This document shows positions 35,272 to 42,844 of a stretch of 46,985 bases of DNA, one piece after another. The stretch's first letter is position 1. Each line of letters opens with the position of its first letter. This DNA is from a virus. Position numbers and translations under genes: made by a program. Location: positions 1 to 46,985 of IMG/VR virus record IMGVR_UViG_3300028802_000219; one strand, 5' to 3'. The notes below the pieces were generated by a model, which was not told the DNA's origin, searched no databases, and saw only the letters and a list, made by a program, of their open reading frames with translations.

Positions 35272-35523
35272 GTGTGGACAACAATCAAGGACGGGCGTGG
35301 TCGGACCTACGTCATGGAACTGCCCCGGCCAATCATCGTCCAGTACAGCCGTGCGACTCACGTCTGCCGCTGGTTCAACCACACGACCAAAGATTGGGTC
35401 GTGTCCTACTCCGACAGCGAGGGCCATCAGGTCGGCGACTCGACCTACGTCTACTCGGCCAATGAGTCGTACGACGAGGCCGAGGGGCTGTTCACGATGA
35501 GCCTCAACTCCCCCGCTGCTTGA
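35272..35523 (+). CDS. Hypothetical beta-rich protein, 83 aa
   Basis: GTG start at 35272 after AAGGAGACAGCACC. The sequence reads as strands (TYVMELPRPIIVQY, HVCRWFNHTTKDWVVSY, STYVYSANE), with one Cys and no motif that I recognise. Preceded and followed by the hairpin repeat, so it belongs to the three-gene cassette 35272-36057. Function unknown. Confidence 0.7.
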   Translation: MWTTIKDGRGRTYVMELPRPIIVQYSRATHVCRWFNHTTKDWVVSYSDSEGHQVGDSTYVYSANESYDEAEGLFTMSLNSPAA

Positions 35524-35563
35524 CCCTCACCTGAGCCCTGCACAAAGGGCTCAAGCGAGCGCC
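35521..35563 (+). repeat. Intergenic hairpin repeat, copy 2
   Basis: Same TGACCCTCACC start at the stop codon. Stem TGAGCCCT (35532-35539) / AGGGCTCA (35546-35553) with loop GCACAA, then AGCGAGCGCCA. Confidence 0.9.
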
Positions 35564-35598
35564 AATCAGGTTGCTCACAAGCCAATCAGGAGACAGCA

Positions 35599-35799
35599 AT
35601 GTCCGCACTCTTCCCGCTCGTCCTCGCAATCAGCCAGTGGCTGCTCGGTCAGTCCGTGACGGGCTGCCCGGTCGAGGGCATCACCGAGCCGCAGCGCGAC
35701 GGCAGCACCTACGTGGGTGCAATCGCCGAATGCAGCGAGCAGACCTTTGGACTCACGTTCAAGGCTGACGGCAGCATCGTCATCGAGGACCGCCGCTGA
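35599..35799 (+). CDS. Hypothetical small protein with hydrophobic N-terminus, 66 aa
   Basis: ATG 35599 follows AGGAGACAGCA. Residues 2-17 (SALFPLVLAISQWLLG) are hydrophobic and may be a signal anchor or secretion signal; the rest is polar with two Cys (C23, C45) that could pair outside the membrane. No family recognised. An envelope role during infection is possible but unproven. Confidence 0.65.
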   Translation: MSALFPLVLAISQWLLGQSVTGCPVEGITEPQRDGSTYVGAIAECSEQTFGLTFKADGSIVIEDRR

Positions 35800-35837
35800 C
35801 CCTCACCTGAGCCCTGTCGAGGGCTCAAGCGAGCGCC
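35797..35837 (+). repeat. Intergenic hairpin repeat, copy 3
   Basis: Stem TGAGCCCT (35808-35815) / AGGGCTCA (35820-35827) with loop GTCG, again starting at the upstream stop codon and ending AGCGAGCGCCA. Confidence 0.9.
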
Positions 35838-35865
35838 AGACAAGCGCCGACATCAAGGAGAACCA

Positions 35866-36057
35866 ATGGAGCCGACAATCGCCGTCACCCTGAAGCAGGG
35901 CGAAGCGTGGGTCATCTATCAGGCCATGCTGGGCGTCAAGGACGCCGCTGCCCGGGCCATCGTGGAGTCCGGCACGAACGAGTACCGGCGCAGCATCGCC
36001 GAGGCGAAGTACGCCACCGCCGAGCGCGTCATCGTCGCCCTGACCATGGCCGTCTGA
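35866..36057 (+). CDS. Hypothetical helical protein, 63 aa
   Basis: ATG 35866 after AAGGAGAACCA. Mostly Ala-rich helices (WVIYQAMLGVKDAAARAIV; RRSIAEAKYATAERVIVAL). No motif recognised. The next gene starts three bases beyond its stop. Confidence 0.65.
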   Translation: MEPTIAVTLKQGEAWVIYQAMLGVKDAAARAIVESGTNEYRRSIAEAKYATAERVIVALTMAV

Positions 36058-36059
36058 CG

Positions 36060-36257
36060 ATGAGCCGTGACCGCAACCTCGGCAACTGGACCGAGGACAC
36101 GCTCGCCGAGCGCCGAGCCACTGACCAGTGCGCCGTCAACTACGACGACTGGTGCCTCGTTCACGACGTCAAGGCCGACTTCGGCCACTACCTCGACACA
36201 CGGCCCAAGGAAGACCGTGGTCACAACCCGCAGACGGGCATCGCCTACAACGACTGA
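36060..36257 (+). CDS. Hypothetical protein, 65 aa
   Basis: ATG 36060 lies three bases after the previous stop, so reinitiation is likely; there is no strong own ribosome site. The product is polar with C26, C33 and two His (H36, H44), perhaps a metal site but not in a standard spacing. Function unknown. Confidence 0.55.
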   Translation: MSRDRNLGNWTEDTLAERRATDQCAVNYDDWCLVHDVKADFGHYLDTRPKEDRGHNPQTGIAYND

Positions 36258-36266
36258 TGCCCTCGC

Positions 36267-36404
36267 CCGGACCCCAGCGGTCCGGTCAGACCTGACGCAA
36301 GACCGGGTTGAAGTCCCGGGGCGACCGACCGCTCACGTCCCCCGGGGTGGGGGCAACGGGCCGGGGCCGAGTGTCAGTGTGCCGCACGGCGCTCAGGTCT
36401 GACC
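36267..36404 (+). ncRNA. Candidate structured RNA element between genes
   Basis: A hairpin CCGGACC/GGTCCGG (36267-36285) is followed by a closed domain. GGTCAGACCTGA (36284-36295) pairs perfectly with TCAGGTCTGACC (36393-36404), extended by CGC/GCG past one bulge. Inside are CCGGG-ttgaagt-CCCGG (36303-36319) and CCCCC-ggggt-GGGGG (36339-36353). The 180-base gap is unusual in a genome where genes overlap. High G+C makes chance hairpins common, but a 12-bp perfect closure over about 120 bases is not. It is not a tRNA: no acceptor or anticodon layout. Confidence 0.5.
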
Positions 36405-36436
36405 GCACCGCTTGGTGCCACACACAGGAGACAGCA

Positions 36437-36916
36437 ATGCCAGCACTCGCCAAGTACGGGACCGACGTCTCGTCCTACACGGTCAGCCGTGACCGTGACA
36501 TCCAGCGCCGGGTTGAATGCCGCTTCGTCGCGTCAGGCTCCGGCTCGTACTACGCCCGGTCGTGCGACAACCTCGCCCACTGGGCCGAGGCGTGGACCGG
36601 TCAGGACGGCACCGTCCACATCGGGGACTACCCGCAACTGCGCTGCCATCGGCACCGTGCCATCGATGAGCGCACCGCAGCCAACCGTGGCTACGGCGCT
36701 CGTGACTACGCCGTGTTCGATGCGGCACAGGTCGCCAAGGACCGCGAGGCCACCGTCGCCGCCGCTGCCGAGCATCAGCGCCTCGCTGACGTTCACGGCA
36801 AGGTCGAGACGGCCATCGCCTACGTCCTGAAGCACGCCGTCCTCGCCACGGACGAGCGCAACTCACTCCAGCAGGTCATGGCCGACCTGAAGAAGGGCAA
36901 CCTAGAGGTTCGCTGA
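36437..36916 (+). CDS. Hypothetical protein with Cys/His cluster, 159 aa
   Basis: ATG 36437 after AGGAGACAGCA. The first half has C28, C43, C70 and nearby H71/H73 in the context ECRF, SCDNLAHW, LRCHRHRA, a possible zinc site around a small beta domain. The second half is a long Ala-rich helix. Looks like a compact metal-binding protein with a coiled tail. Not recognised. Confidence 0.65.
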   Translation: MPALAKYGTDVSSYTVSRDRDIQRRVECRFVASGSGSYYARSCDNLAHWAEAWTGQDGTVHIGDYPQLRCHRHRAIDERTAANRGYGARDYAVFDAAQVAKDREATVAAAAEHQRLADVHGKVETAIAYVLKHAVLATDERNSLQQVMADLKKGNLEVR

Positions 36917-36917
36917 C

Positions 36918-37181
36918 ATGCAGTTCATGGACATGTCCCCTCGTCCGTGCATCCGGTGCAAGACCCGCCTCGTGAAGGCTGGTGGCATCACCGGGATGTG
37001 CAAGGCATGCCGGGTCGAGGACCCGGCCCTCGCTCAGGTCCAGCGCGACAACCACGCTGCCATGAAGCAGTCGATGGCTGACTGGCTGGACGACAACTTC
37101 GAACCGGACCCGCGCTTCGGCCCGGGCATCGGCGGTGCGGTCGCGATGCGGCCCAAGAAGGGTTCCAAGGTGTTCGGATGA
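36918..37181 (+). CDS. Zinc-ribbon protein, 87 aa
   Basis: ATG 36918, one base after the previous stop. C11-x2-C14 and C28-x2-C31 form a standard four-Cys zinc ribbon at the N-terminus; the rest is helical and then basic (MRPKKGSKVFG). Such small ribbon proteins are common phage accessories with unknown targets. The stop overlaps the next ATG. Confidence 0.7.
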   Translation: MQFMDMSPRPCIRCKTRLVKAGGITGMCKACRVEDPALAQVQRDNHAAMKQSMADWLDDNFEPDPRFGPGIGGAVAMRPKKGSKVFG

Positions 37182-37393
37182 GCGCCACCCTGCACAACCT
37201 CAACGTCGGCCCGTTCATCGTCAGCGCAGGACTGCGCAAGGACGGTGGTCGCAGCGTCGAGGTCAAGTCCGATTGGTCCGACGGCGGGCCAATCATCGCG
37301 GCGCTCATCACGCCCGGTCCCATCGTCGTCGTCTTCCACCGGCCCACGCTCGATGCGTTGGCCGCTCAACTTGATGCCGACGAAGGACGTTAG
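37178..37393 (+). CDS. Hypothetical protein, 71 aa
   Basis: Coupled to the ribbon gene by ATGA overlap. Alternating strands (FIVSAGLRK, SVEVKSDW, PIIAALITPGPIVVVFH) then one helix. No motif. Last gene before the promoter of the MoxR gene. Confidence 0.6.
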   Translation: MSATLHNLNVGPFIVSAGLRKDGGRSVEVKSDWSDGGPIIAALITPGPIVVVFHRPTLDALAAQLDADEGR

Positions 37394-37409
37394 GCACACA
37401 TCAACCCAC

Positions 37410-37430
37410 GGTGGTACACTAGGTGCCACC
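37410..37430 (+). promoter_or_regulatory. Operator-like dyad with extended -10 before the MoxR gene
   Basis: GGTGGTAC and GTGCCACC (37410-37430) form an 8-base dyad with one mismatch around ACTAG. TGGTACACT inside it is an extended -10 element. The same build recurs before the VWA gene (40386), so one regulator may act on both. Confidence 0.6.
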
Positions 37431-37457
37431 GACCTACTCACAAGGAGACAGCACAAC

Positions 37458-38861
37458 ATGGCGAACATCCCGGCCCTTCCGAGCGGCCACATCATCCTGA
37501 CCCGTGGCAAGGCAGTCACGGGCGTCGTCAATCCGTACGGCCCCGGTGGCTGCACGGTCCAACGCACACCCGAGGGTGAGGTTGTTCTCACCAACGAGTA
37601 CAAGCGCATAGTTGCCGTCACGGCAGCCGGTGGGGCGTACGTCGTTCACGCCTCCAACATCGGGCCGAACAACATCGGCTACGTGAACCGCTTCATCGCG
37701 GACTGGGGCCGGGTCGAGCGCAACTGGCGCACGAAGGCGTACAGCGTCAAGTCCGGCATCACCGAGTCGCTCGCGACCGAGGTCGAGGCCGTCGTCGCGG
37801 TGCCGACGCCGGTCAAGCCGGTCGCACCGCAGGTCATCGCACCGGTCGCTGCACCCGTCGTGCAGCAGGTTGCACCCACACCTGTGGTCGCAACGCTGCC
37901 GGTCAGCATCACCGAGGCCATCCCGGCTGTTGCCCCGAAGGTCAAGGTCAAGCGCCGCACCATCGCCGGTCAGGACATGGTCACCGTTGACCGCATCACG
38001 ATGAAGGTCCGCCACTACGACGACGTCCACGATGCGTGGGACGCACGTCAGAACGGCGACACCGCGTCGGTCATCATCACCGGCCCGTCGGGCACGTCCA
38101 AGACGCTGATGGTTCAGGCCATCGCGGCTGAACTTCAGGTCCCGTTCATCAAGATTGACGGCGGGAAGATTAGGACTGCCGACGACTGGTTCGGTGGCCT
38201 CAAGCAGGACCACACGACAGGCCAGTGGCACTTCCGCTGGAACCCGTTCGGTCAGGCGCTCAAGTCGGGCGTCAGGTGCGTCGTCCTGCTGGACGAGGCG
38301 AACCGGGCTGAGACTGCCGCCGCGCTCAACGCGGTGCTGGGTCTGCTCGATGACATGAAGCAGGTCTGGGTGCCGGACGCCGGTGAGTACGTCACGCTGC
38401 CCGATGGGCTGCTCGTCGTGGTCACGGCCAACGTCGGCGCTGAGTACGTCGGCACGCAGGAGATGGACGCGGCAGTGTTGCAGCGTCTGGGCATCGGGGT
38501 TCGCCTCGACTACCTGACTCCGGCGGTCGAGACTGAGGTCCTGCTTGACCTCACCGGGTGCGACAAGGCACTCGCCAAGAAACTGGTCGCGATGGCGAAC
38601 CACCAGCGTCCGCTCAAGGACGACATGATGGCCTTCCCCTCAGGGACGGGCATCTCGACTCGGATGCTGGTCGGTATCGCCGACCGCATCACGAAGAAGG
38701 GTCGCGACCCTCGCGATGTCATCGACAGCGCGTTCGAAGCGCAGTTCAAGGTCGAGGACATGACCCAGTTGACCATCGTGGTTGACACCTACTTCCCCCG
38801 GACCGCGAACGACACGCTCGACGTGGACGTGAGCGCCATCAACGAGGACGACGACCTCTAA
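37458..38861 (+). CDS. MoxR/CobS-like AAA+ ATPase, 467 aa
   Basis: An AAA+ ATPase of the MoxR/CobS group. An N-terminal domain (1-110) and a Pro/Val/Ala linker (about 115-165, VPTPVKPVAPQ) precede the core. Walker A is GPSGTSKT (209-216), Walker B VVLLDEANRA (D279, E280), and a sensor-1 stretch VVVTANVG follows; a C-terminal lid domain ends acidic (NEDDDL). MoxR ATPases work as chaperones with VWA partners; here the next two genes are such partners. ATG 37458 after AAGGAGACAGCACAAC. The phage role is unknown. Confidence 0.85.
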   Translation: MANIPALPSGHIILTRGKAVTGVVNPYGPGGCTVQRTPEGEVVLTNEYKRIVAVTAAGGAYVVHASNIGPNNIGYVNRFIADWGRVERNWRTKAYSVKSGITESLATEVEAVVAVPTPVKPVAPQVIAPVAAPVVQQVAPTPVVATLPVSITEAIPAVAPKVKVKRRTIAGQDMVTVDRITMKVRHYDDVHDAWDARQNGDTASVIITGPSGTSKTLMVQAIAAELQVPFIKIDGGKIRTADDWFGGLKQDHTTGQWHFRWNPFGQALKSGVRCVVLLDEANRAETAAALNAVLGLLDDMKQVWVPDAGEYVTLPDGLLVVVTANVGAEYVGTQEMDAAVLQRLGIGVRLDYLTPAVETEVLLDLTGCDKALAKKLVAMANHQRPLKDDMMAFPSGTGISTRMLVGIADRITKKGRDPRDVIDSAFEAQFKVEDMTQLTIVVDTYFPRTANDTLDVDVSAINEDDDL

Positions 38862-38871
38862 CCGAGGTCGT
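38851..38871 (+). terminator. Hairpin across the MoxR stop codon
   Basis: ACGACCTC (38851-38858) and GAGGTCGT (38864-38871) form an 8-bp stem over the stop. There is no T run; it may slow transcription or protect the message end. Confidence 0.45.
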
Positions 38872-38903
38872 TGCCCCCACCCAGACAGACAGGAGACAGC
38901 AAC

Positions 38904-40379
38904 GTGGGACTAACCATCTTCGAAGAGACGTTCGGCACCGAGCGTGTCCGCTTCGGCAAGGTGTCGAAGCGCGAGGCGAACGCCGAGCATCTCGCCGCCA
39001 TCACCAGCGCCGTGCAGAAGGTCGTGGATACATTCCGTGACCCCAACACCGGCCAGCGGTTCATCGTCGGACTCTCGGCCAACACCGAGGCATGGTCCGA
39101 CCCGACCACGAAGCGCATCGTCGTTTCGTACAAGCCCATCTACGACAAGGGGCTCAAGGTCAGCACGGTCTGCACCGTGATGACCGGCCTCGTGCTGCAC
39201 GAGATTGGGCACACGCTCTACACCTTCCCCAATCACGCGACCATCATCGAGGCGTTCGGTACGCCCGGGACCTACGTCCAGAAGCCCGGGTCGAACTACT
39301 CGTGGGAGACAGAGAAGGGGTGGGACCAACTGGCGTGGACCATGCTGAACATCGGCGACGATGCTCGCTTGGAAGCACGGATGGTGGAGAACCTGCCCGT
39401 TGCGGCGGGCATCTTCCCGACCATGCTCCACTGGGTTGCCATCACCTCCGGGATGGTGGGCGAGGGCTTCCGCTGGAAGGGCAAGGGCATGCCGATGTCC
39501 GACCGGGTCAACTTCGCCGGTCGGTCGGTCCGCTATCCGTGGACGGCACGCTGGGCCACGGACGCCAACACCCGCAGCGAGCGGGCATGGTGGGTCAACT
39601 GGGGCGCTGAGTACATCGCCCTCGATGACCGTGATGCGGACGGCATGGTCGCCCTCATCAAGACCGCAGTCGAGCGACTGCGCAACGCCGAGGACCTCGT
39701 TGATGACGACGAGGAAGACGACGAGCCGACCATCAAGCAGCCCAAGATGCCGCCCGGTCCCGGACCCGAGCCCCAGCGCAAGCCGGGAGTCGAGGACGAG
39801 GACGACGACGAGCCCGACGAGAACCCGCAGCCCGGTGAGGGCAAGGGCGAACCGTTCGGCGACGACTTCGACAAGGACGAGGACGCTGACTCGGACGACG
39901 AGGATGCGGACGAGGACGAGGACGAGGACGGCGAGGACGGCGACGACTTCTGGGACGACAGCGAGGATGCGGACGACGACGAGTCGGACGAGGACGAGCC
40001 CGGTCCCGGTGCGGACGACGACGAGACTGAACCCGGTGAGTCCAAGGTTGATGCCCCCACGGGCAGCGGCAAGGACGAGGCCGGTGACAAGGACGGCGAG
40101 CCCGACGACACCAAGCCCGGTGAGGGCAAGGTGGGTGGTGACGAGAAGGAGCGCGAGGCATCCAAGTTCCCGCAGGACTTCGACGCTCACAACCTGAAGG
40201 GCAACGTCGATGCGATGAACCGGAACGAGGACGACTATCGGGCACAGAACGAGAGCGTCATCGTCCAGCGTCAACTCGACAGCGTCCAGTCAACCGAGCG
40301 CGTGACCACCCTCAAGTGGGGCGCTGCCCGGGTCGAGGTCCGCTCGATGGAACAGTTCATGCAGCGGACCCGCCGCTAA
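38904..40379 (+). CDS. CobT-N-like protein with HEIGH site and acidic linker, 491 aa
   Basis: GTG 38904 after AGGAGACAGCAAC. Residues 99-103 are HEIGH, and NIGDDARLE (150-157) supplies a possible third ligand (E157): a gluzincin-like layout found in proteins paired with MoxR and VWA. A very acidic Asp/Glu/Pro stretch (about 265-420), as in CobT and ChlD/BchD middle regions, leads to a helical C-terminus that ends TLKWGAARVEVRSMEQFM. It probably bridges the ATPase and the VWA protein. Whether the protease site is active is unknown. Confidence 0.75.
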   Translation: MGLTIFEETFGTERVRFGKVSKREANAEHLAAITSAVQKVVDTFRDPNTGQRFIVGLSANTEAWSDPTTKRIVVSYKPIYDKGLKVSTVCTVMTGLVLHEIGHTLYTFPNHATIIEAFGTPGTYVQKPGSNYSWETEKGWDQLAWTMLNIGDDARLEARMVENLPVAAGIFPTMLHWVAITSGMVGEGFRWKGKGMPMSDRVNFAGRSVRYPWTARWATDANTRSERAWWVNWGAEYIALDDRDADGMVALIKTAVERLRNAEDLVDDDEEDDEPTIKQPKMPPGPGPEPQRKPGVEDEDDDEPDENPQPGEGKGEPFGDDFDKDEDADSDDEDADEDEDEDGEDGDDFWDDSEDADDDESDEDEPGPGADDDETEPGESKVDAPTGSGKDEAGDKDGEPDDTKPGEGKVGGDEKEREASKFPQDFDAHNLKGNVDAMNRNEDDYRAQNESVIVQRQLDSVQSTERVTTLKWGAARVEVRSMEQFMQRTRR

Positions 40380-40385
40380 TCCCAC

Positions 40386-40410
40386 GGCGTGGTACACTCT
40401 GTGCCACGCC
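40386..40410 (+). promoter_or_regulatory. Operator-like dyad with extended -10 before the VWA gene
   Basis: GGCGTGGTAC (40386-40395) and GTGCCACGCC (40401-40410) are 10-base arms with one mismatch around ACTCT. TGGTACACT is an extended -10, as at 37410. It gives the VWA gene its own start of transcription. Confidence 0.6.
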
Positions 40411-40435
40411 GCTACATCACAGGAGACAGCACACC

Positions 40436-41278
40436 ATGTCATCGCGCTACGGATACTACGAACCCAAGGTCAACAACGCCGTGGTCAGCGCCGTTCGCAC
40501 GGCGTTCGCCCGGTCCCGCACCTCGCCGTCCAACTGGAAGCATCGCGTCAACGAGGGACGCATCGACCCGCGCAACGTGTGGCGACAACAGGCCACCGAC
40601 CGGACCGACATCTTCCGGGACCGCACCGCACCGGGTGCGACCAAGGTCAACCTGCACATCCTCGTGGATGGCAGCGGGTCGATGACCTCGCCGGACCAAG
40701 TCTCGCCGAGCAACCCCGACGAGAAGGTGCGACGCATCGACGCGGCGATGGACATCACCGCCACCCTGTTCGATGCGTTTCATCGGCAGCCGCAGGTCCG
40801 CATCAACATCACGATGCACAACACGGTGTCGGACAAGGGCAACATCGCCCTCTGGCCCGTCGTCACCGCCGGTCATGGTCGCCAGTACATCGGGCTGATG
40901 GGCATGGCAATCGGTGGTGGCAACGGCGACGGCTACGCCATCAAGGCAGTCGGCGAGAAGGTCAGGCACGGCCATCGCAAGGGCGAGGTTGACCTGCTCA
41001 TCGTCATCAGCGACGGGCTCCCGTCGTGGCTGACCGACGAGGCGTACCGGAACAACCAGTACGACGGCGTGGCCCTCGTCTACAACGTGGTCGAGGACCT
41101 GCGCAAGCAGGGCACGCAGGTGATGGCAATCGCCATCGCCCCCAACGACAACCAAGCCCAGATGTACTCGGAAGAGGGAGTCATCCCGTTCACCGGGGAC
41201 TGGAACAAACTCGCCGTCGAGATTGCGAACACGCTTGGTCGCACGTTGACGGTCGCAGCACGAGGCAAGCGTCGATGA
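40436..41278 (+). CDS. VWA-domain protein, CobT C-terminal type, 280 aa
   Basis: A von Willebrand A domain with an intact MIDAS: DGSGS (D78, S80, S82), GGGNGDGYAI and VISDGLPS. The N-x-DGxA and ISDG-x-P pattern is that of the CobT C-terminal domain, partner of CobS in cobaltochelatase. With the two genes upstream it makes a split CobS/CobT-like set. No chelatase large subunit (CobN) is present, so a chaperone or remodelling role is as likely as cobalamin synthesis. ATG 40436 after AGGAGACAGCACACC; the next gene overlaps its stop. Confidence 0.85.
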   Translation: MSSRYGYYEPKVNNAVVSAVRTAFARSRTSPSNWKHRVNEGRIDPRNVWRQQATDRTDIFRDRTAPGATKVNLHILVDGSGSMTSPDQVSPSNPDEKVRRIDAAMDITATLFDAFHRQPQVRINITMHNTVSDKGNIALWPVVTAGHGRQYIGLMGMAIGGGNGDGYAIKAVGEKVRHGHRKGEVDLLIVISDGLPSWLTDEAYRNNQYDGVALVYNVVEDLRKQGTQVMAIAIAPNDNQAQMYSEEGVIPFTGDWNKLAVEIANTLGRTLTVAARGKRR

Positions 41279-41517
41279 GACAGCGTCACTCCCGGGTCGA
41301 GACGCTCGACCCGGCCAACACATGCAGCCACTGCCCGCATGCAGTCATCGCACTCCCCCGGAGCGGGACGCTCTGGTGTCCGTGTGAAGACTGCCATGCC
41401 GGTGGCCTCATCCAAGGGCGTGAGCCCAAGGACAACCACACCGTGGCCGCAAGGCAGCCAGCGGTGACATCAACCGAGGACAGCCCGCTCTGGGTTGACC
41501 CAATCCACTCGGTCTGA
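41275..41517 (+). CDS. Small zinc-binding protein ending in DPIHSV, 80 aa
   Basis: Coupled to the VWA gene by ATGA overlap. Cys pattern C17-x2-C20 then C35-x-C37-x2-C40 suggests a zinc site. Its C-terminus, W-V-DPIHSV, matches the W-T-DPIHRV end of the Prim-Pol/helicase protein, although the proteins are otherwise unlike. It may be a shared docking tail. Function unknown. Confidence 0.65.
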   Translation: MRQRHSRVETLDPANTCSHCPHAVIALPRSGTLWCPCEDCHAGGLIQGREPKDNHTVAARQPAVTSTEDSPLWVDPIHSV

Positions 41518-41539
41518 CCGAGAGCAAGGAGACAGCACC

Positions 41540-41710
41540 ATGAAGAAGTTCCGCCGACTGAGTCGGGCCGAGATGGCCCGACTCAACAGCACCGACAAGA
41601 CCCACGGGAAGATGGGTCACATCTGCTCCACCCTCTGCGGCGCAGCGATGCTCCGCGTGGTTGACGAGCGCGTCGAGGTCCGCTCGTCGGACCAGTACGA
41701 GGTGCAGTGA
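41540..41710 (+). CDS. Hypothetical basic protein, 56 aa
   Basis: ATG 41540 after AAGGAGACAGCACC. A basic N-terminal helix (KKFRRLSRAEMARLN) is followed by a short segment with H27, C29 and C33. No family recognised. The stop overlaps the next ATG (TGATG). Confidence 0.6.
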   Translation: MKKFRRLSRAEMARLNSTDKTHGKMGHICSTLCGAAMLRVVDERVEVRSSDQYEVQ

Positions 41711-41991
41711 TGCCGCTCGCACTGAAGTACCCGCTCATCGACCTTCAGATACTGGCCGACGCGCTGCCCGAAGAGGGCAACGGTGAGTGGAAGTTGAAGG
41801 TCACCGTCGAGGTCGTCGGACACGGCGACCCGTACGTCAGCCGGGTCAACATCCTCGGCCCCGGCGACAAGTTCGTCGGCGAATGCACCGGCAAGTTCGG
41901 GTTCCGCCCGTCGTCCTCTTGCTCCTACTGGTACATCAAGCAGATGCTCGATGCCGGTTGGGTCGAGGGTTCCATGTTGGAGAAGCAATGA
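41710..41991 (+). CDS. Hypothetical protein, 93 aa
   Basis: Overlaps both neighbours by one to four bases. Mixed strand/helix content (WKLKVTVEVVGHG, YVSRVNILGPGDKFVGEC, SYWYIKQMLDAGW). No motif. Its place within a run of coupled genes leading to the SprT-like gene suggests co-expression. Confidence 0.6.
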   Translation: MPLALKYPLIDLQILADALPEEGNGEWKLKVTVEVVGHGDPYVSRVNILGPGDKFVGECTGKFGFRPSSSCSYWYIKQMLDAGWVEGSMLEKQ

Positions 41992-42260
41992 GCCCCGTCG
42001 TCATCGACAAGTCCACCACGCTGGCTACTGCGGCCAGCGTCATCCGTGAGAACACCGGCACGGTACTGGCTGCCGCTGCCAACCCGGTCATCACCATCGA
42101 GCCGGGGTCCATGCGCCGGGGTGCCGAGGTCAGCCTGACCATCGGCAACCTGACCGTTGAGGTCACGCTCTCCGGGGCCGACCGCCTGTCGCTGGTCGAG
42201 ATGCTTCTCGGTCGGCGCATCACCGAGTCCGAAGCCCGGGCACTGGACGGCGACCGATGA
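41988..42260 (+). CDS. Hypothetical protein, 90 aa
   Basis: Coupled (ATGA) to both neighbours. A helix, then strands (PVITIEPGS, EVSLTIGNLTVEVTL), then a helix with LSLVEMLLGRRI. Not recognised. Confidence 0.6.
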   Translation: MSPVVIDKSTTLATAASVIRENTGTVLAAAANPVITIEPGSMRRGAEVSLTIGNLTVEVTLSGADRLSLVEMLLGRRITESEARALDGDR

Positions 42261-42844
42261 GCGCGACCGTCATCTGGAACAAGGAAGGCACGGGCCTCCA
42301 TCAGGAGACAGTCCGCGCCAACATCGCTCCGATGCTCAAGAGTTTGCTTCGGGCTGGCTTATGTCGCCGATGCCATCGCAAGGATTGCCGCCACGGCTGG
42401 CTACTGAGCGCCGAGGACATCCGGTCCCGGTTGCCCGATGCGATGGCGGTCGGCGGCTGCATCGGCGACCACCCCACCCCGGGCGGGCTGTTCGACCGGG
42501 TCCGGGACGCTCATCCTGACGACCTCGCATCTAATGGCGGGCCGAACTCCGCCCATCACGCGACTCACATCGTCGGGGACTGGCATCGTCGGTTCATCTG
42601 CTTCGACAATGAGACACCCGATGTTGTTGAGGCGGCGCATGAGTTGGCTCATGCACTGGTCAGCGACAGCCACACGCCGTACGACGAGACGGACGGCAAG
42701 TGGTACGCCCCGCACGGTATCCGCTGGCAGCGAACCCTCGCTGCGATGGGCTTTGCGGAGCATGCCAAGTGGTATGCCCGGGTCATCGCCAAGACCGACG
42801 CCGAGTTGCACCGGGAGTACGACGCCAAGTGGGAGGCAGCATGA
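42257..42844 (+). CDS. SprT-like zinc metalloprotease, 195 aa
   Basis: The centre carries HELAH (H128, E129, H132) and a third ligand in HGIRW (H153), with a Trp and a following helix: the SprT/Spartan-like layout, a family that cuts proteins bound to DNA. The N-terminus has another Cys/His cluster (C36, C39, C44, H46) rather than a C-terminal zinc domain. Coupled by ATGA to its neighbours. Phages carry such genes widely; the substrate here is unknown. Intact by all visible ligands. Confidence 0.75.
   Translation: MSATVIWNKEGTGLHQETVRANIAPMLKSLLRAGLCRRCHRKDCRHGWLLSAEDIRSRLPDAMAVGGCIGDHPTPGGLFDRVRDAHPDDLASNGGPNSAHHATHIVGDWHRRFICFDNETPDVVEAAHELAHALVSDSHTPYDETDGKWYAPHGIRWQRTLAAMGFAEHAKWYARVIAKTDAELHREYDAKWEAA

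Noticed and set aside
36303-36319. T-arm-like hairpin suggesting a tRNA
   Set aside because: The loop lacks the conserved C of a T-loop and there are no acceptor, D or anticodon arms at the right distances.
40436-41278. Cobalamin synthesis gene set (cobaltochelatase)
   Set aside because: The large chelatase subunit is missing and MoxR/VWA pairs have other roles, so I keep the name at domain level.
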